Shown here: piece after piece, positions 50,347-52,628 of the stretch | Layout: each line of letters begins with the position of its first letter | Numbering within the stretch: position 1 is the stretch's first letter | NCBI GenBank assembly: GCA_902788315.1 | Contig: CADAJS010000019.1 | Span: 1-52,628 of the forward strand | DNA from: an uncultured Bacteroidales bacterium | GTDB lineage: Bacteria; Bacteroidota; Bacteroidia; Bacteroidales; Bacteroidaceae | Length of the DNA stretch: 52,628 nucleotides | Reading direction: 5' to 3' | Notes under the pieces: generated by a model | What the model was told of the DNA's origin: nothing | Databases searched by the model: none | What the model saw: the letters and a program-made list of their open reading frames with translations, nothing else | Position numbers and translations under genes: made by a program

Positions 50347-51108
50347 TTATCGTTTGCACAGTCTCTTCAGCTCGCGGAAGATGGTCTGGAATGTCTCGTT
50401 GCCGCTTGTCGCGAGCCGTTCGGGGTGGAACTGCACGGCGGCGATGGGCAGGCTGTCACACTCGATGCCCTCGATCACTCCGTCTGTGGCTCGTGCGCTG
50501 ATGCGCAGCCCCCGTCCCAGCTGCTTCACGGCCTGGTGGTGGGTGCTGTTTACGGCGATGGTGTCCCTGCCCAACAGTCGGTGCAGGCGCGAGCCGGACA
50601 CCAGGACGTCATTGTGTGTGGTCTTCTCGGCTGAGACCCTCTGCATGTGGGTGAGGCTCGTGTCTGGATATTCGCTGGGCAGGTCCTGATAGAGCGTGCC
50701 GCCCAGGAAGACGTTGATCATCTGCATGCCGCGGCAGATGCCCAAGATGGGCTTTTTCATCCGTGTGGCCTCCGTGAGCAGGCGGAACTCAAAGTCGTCG
50801 CGCCTCGGGTTCACCGTCCCGAGACGTGGCGATGGCTGTGCTCCGTAGCGTGCCGGCTCCACGTCTTCGCCGCCGGGCAATACCAGGGCGTCCACGTCCT
50901 CCAGTATCTTCCGCAGCCGCTGTGGATCGTCGATGTCGGGAATCACTATCGCGGTGTGCCCGGCCATTGTCAGGGCGTTGATGTACACACGCGGTGCCTG
51001 TACCGCGCCGCTGTTGCCCACCTCGGCCACACCCACTCGGAGCGATCGGCGTGCACTGCCCGTCAGCGTGAGCGCTGCCAGCAGGCATAGAAAGATAGTT
51101 CGTTTCAT
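50347..51108 (-). CDS. Exported class I glutamine amidotransferase-like hydrolase (peptidase C26)
   Basis: 253 residues with a signal peptide (MKRTIFLCLLAALTLTGSA). Catalytic Cys in PILGICRGMQMINVFLGG (about 124) and His/Glu in AAVQFHPERL match gamma-glutamyl-gamma-aminobutyrate hydrolase family proteins (PuuD type). Secreted versions are uncommon in most bacteria but seen in Bacteroidetes. Substrate unknown; gamma-glutamyl peptides are a guess. It ends 29 bases before the TlpA-like start. Confidence 0.85.
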   Translation of the reverse strand: MKRTIFLCLLAALTLTGSARRSLRVGVAEVGNSGAVQAPRVYINALTMAGHTAIVIPDIDDPQRLRKILEDVDALVLPGGEDVEPARYGAQPSPRLGTVNPRRDDFEFRLLTEATRMKKPILGICRGMQMINVFLGGTLYQDLPSEYPDTSLTHMQRVSAEKTTHNDVLVSGSRLHRLLGRDTIAVNSTHHQAVKQLGRGLRISARATDGVIEGIECDSLPIAAVQFHPERLATSGNETFQTIFRELKRLCKR

Positions 51109-51176
51109 GTGCGGTCTTGTTTTATGGTTCGGTTAGTTTTTCATTCCGTGTCGCGGGTGGGGGATGGTGCTCTCTC

Positions 51177-52367
51177 TCAGATGCCGCCTCCCTGTGTGCC
51201 TCCCTGTGCCTTTGCAAAGGCAGGCTGCAGCAGGTAGCGGCCCTTGTTCTGTGCCTGCCGTGCCTCGGTGGCCAGCTTGCCGATGGGCGTCTCGGGGCTG
51301 CGCCCCACGTCGATGATCAGCCCGCGCTGCATGTCGTCGAATGCCGTGAGCATGGGCACGTCGCCATTGCTGTCGCCGCCCACCAGGACGGGACCTCGGC
51401 CTCCGTAGCGCGGAGCGATGCATGCCTTGATGCAGTCCACCTTGCCCGCCAGCATGGGTTGTGGATAGGTGGGGTCGTAGGTGGCCGTGACATGTGCTGC
51501 GGGCACGAAGCGCAAGCCATAGACACGCTCTGCGTCAAGCCCCAGTCCGCGCAGGGTGTCGCAGGCCAGTGCTTCCACGATAAGCTCCAGCGAGGCCGAG
51601 CAGACATAGGCGTCGATGCCGTGTTCGCTGAGCGCGCGGTACAGGTCTTTCGTCTCCTGCGGAAGGAAGACGCCCTTCTCCACCTTACCTCCCCAGCGTC
51701 CGTCGGGCGAGACCCATTCTTCCACTCGCAGTTTCTCCTCGCCCAGCTGGTCGTCCAGTGCCTCGCTTACCACCGCCTTGGCCTCCTGCTCGGTGAATCC
51801 GCTGAGCAGTCCCGGCATCCATGCATACCAGACGCTCTCCGGGAACGTGCGGTCCAGCGCGTCGAGGAAGGAGACGAAGCGTGCGCGGAAGTCCAGGTAT
51901 TCGTCGCTCTGCCACACCTGTTCCAGGCTTTCCCCTGCAGCCAGGCGCGCCTTCATGGACTCGTATTCGCGTTGCAGCATTGTGCCCATCTCGGCTGCCG
52001 AGATGCCGATGCCCTCCAGCGGCTTCTTCGCATCATGGATGCCGCAGAGGAAGGCACTGTCCGGTGCCGAAGCAAAGCGCAGATGCTCTATCTGGTACGT
52101 CATCAGCGCATTGGAAATGTCGTGGGTGATGGTGGTCTTGTCGAAGTCGAATACGGCGTAGTGTCCCTTGCCGGCATTCTGGCTTATCAGGCTGTCCAGC
52201 GCGGCGTGTACCTCTGTGTTCCATTTTCCCTGCCCGAAGGTCGCTTGTAGTGCCTCCGGCTGTCGGCGGGTGCAGGCTGTCGTCGTTGCCGTCAGGATGC
52301 AGATGGCGGCCATGTGTCGCAGCCAGCACGATGCAGTGTTTCGTGTGTTGTGAATCTGAGTTCTCAT
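51177..52367 (-). CDS. Exported HAD-superfamily phosphatase lipoprotein
   Basis: 396 residues. N-terminus with a hydrophobic stretch and a possible lipobox TTTAC (Cys 32); a start at the internal ATG (52313) would give a more usual short signal. HAD motif I YAVFDFDKTTITHDIS (about 70-85), motif III/IV GGDSNGDVPML near 325, and a helical cap. It resembles the phosphoserine/phosphorylcholine phosphatase branch. Substrate unknown. Upstream gene of a run of three exported proteins with 68- and 28-base gaps. Confidence 0.82.
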   Translation of the reverse strand: MRTQIHNTRNTASCWLRHMAAICILTATTTACTRRQPEALQATFGQGKWNTEVHAALDSLISQNAGKGHYAVFDFDKTTITHDISNALMTYQIEHLRFASAPDSAFLCGIHDAKKPLEGIGISAAEMGTMLQREYESMKARLAAGESLEQVWQSDEYLDFRARFVSFLDALDRTFPESVWYAWMPGLLSGFTEQEAKAVVSEALDDQLGEEKLRVEEWVSPDGRWGGKVEKGVFLPQETKDLYRALSEHGIDAYVCSASLELIVEALACDTLRGLGLDAERVYGLRFVPAAHVTATYDPTYPQPMLAGKVDCIKACIAPRYGGRGPVLVGGDSNGDVPMLTAFDDMQRGLIIDVGRSPETPIGKLATEARQAQNKGRYLLQPAFAKAQGGTQGGGI

Positions 52368-52401
52368 GTCTTCTTTCTCTTGTATGTCGTTCTTTCTTCC
52401 G

Positions 52402-52409
52402 CAAATATA
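52402..52409 (-). promoter_or_regulatory. -7 element upstream of the HAD phosphatase gene
   Basis: TATATTTG on minus fits TAnnTTTG, 35 bases before the ATG at 52367. No -33 match at normal spacing. Confidence 0.4.
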
Positions 52410-52530
52410 CGCAAAAATCCCGACTTACGTGTCAGCCCGATAAAGAAAACGATTTTCTTTAGAGGAAAGTTTTTGTTCCGCCGCCTGTCGCCTTGCTTTT
52501 CTGTCAAGCCCTTCCTGCCGTTCTCGCACA

Positions 52531-52572
52531 AAAAGAATGGGGCGGCAACCTGTGTGGTTGTCGCCCCATTCT
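52531..52572 (-). terminator. Intrinsic terminator for a gene beyond the right edge
   Basis: Stem AGAATGGGGCGGCAACC with its complement around a five-base loop (one G-T wobble); on minus it is followed by TTTTTGTG. It lies 33 bases after a probable stop codon at 52605. Confidence 0.75.
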
Positions 52573-52604
52573 GCGATTCCTTTCATGTGGAAGCCTTGGC
52601 GGCA

Positions 52605-52628
52605 TCAGCAAATCTCGATGGCTCGTGT
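52605..52628 (-). CDS. Possible 3' end of a gene entering from the right
   Basis: On minus the last bases read TRAIEIC and a TGA, followed by a strong terminator, which suggests the tail of a coding sequence. Only seven codons are visible, so no identity can be given. Confidence 0.3.
   Translation of the reverse strand, partial: TRAIEIC

Overview
The window reads as a chromosomal segment of a fairly GC-rich member of the Bacteroidales, most likely a Prevotella-like genus. Four things support this. Promoters match the Bacteroidetes pattern TTG/TTTG-N19-21-TAnnTTTG and several can be read directly. A type IX secretion component (PorQ) and a matching C-terminal sorting signal are present. The order DUF6242 - DUF6089 - uppS - bamA - Skp/OmpH genes - murI is typical of the order. 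Signal peptides, lipoprotein signals and TonB/ExbB/ExbD sets are abundant. No phage, transposase or CRISPR array is visible.

Layout. (1) 1-9232, minus strand: an orphan LytTR regulator, a 2134-residue secreted coiled-coil protein ending in a dockerin, a cohesin-like domain and a sorting signal, and a second secreted protein with three cohesin-like domains and a 103-residue coiled-coil repeat. The second gene is frameshifted by an apparent 46-bp loss in one repeat. (2) tRNA-Gln, then rsfS-ftsH-cdsA on plus. (3) 13685-22945, minus: a radical SAM activase overlapping a TonB-like gene, tRNA-Leu, pyrE-SRPBCC-argH-Rieske-like lipoprotein, and prmC-recX followed by an ECF sigma, a putative anti-sigma and a secreted 551-residue protein. 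(4) 23091-35903, plus: ribD, then the envelope-biogenesis block (uppS, bamA, three Skp-like chaperones, murI, lipoproteins) and meaB. (5) 36089-38631, minus: porQ-cmk-ispH. (6) 38932-49477, plus: tonB, a polyprenyl synthase, tatD, tRNA-Ser, exbB-exbD cluster, lrp-folA-thyA, an rRNA methylase, a CDP-alcohol transferase and a GtrA protein. (7) 49638-52367, minus: three exported proteins (TlpA-like, peptidase C26-like, HAD phosphatase).

The genes are mostly core functions with an envelope theme: isoprenoid supply (IspH, polyprenyl synthase, UppS), outer-membrane assembly (BamA and three Skp-like proteins), peptidoglycan precursors (MurI), phospholipid head groups (CdsA, CDP-alcohol transferase), energy coupling (TonB, ExbB, ExbD) and type IX export (PorQ with the giant cargo protein).

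The most unusual signals are non-coding or structural. A family of short palindromes with an AC or GT centre lies at all three convergent gene junctions, and 22-bp spacing recurs at three separate loci. A ~97-bp palindromic element sits in frame inside prmC, with a relative downstream of pyrE. The 3' end of tRNA-Ser is repeated twice with a 68-bp period. Two TonB-like proteins share an almost identical C-terminal domain. The cohesin/dockerin coiled-coil pair behind an orphan LytTR regulator is the best candidate for an undescribed surface system.
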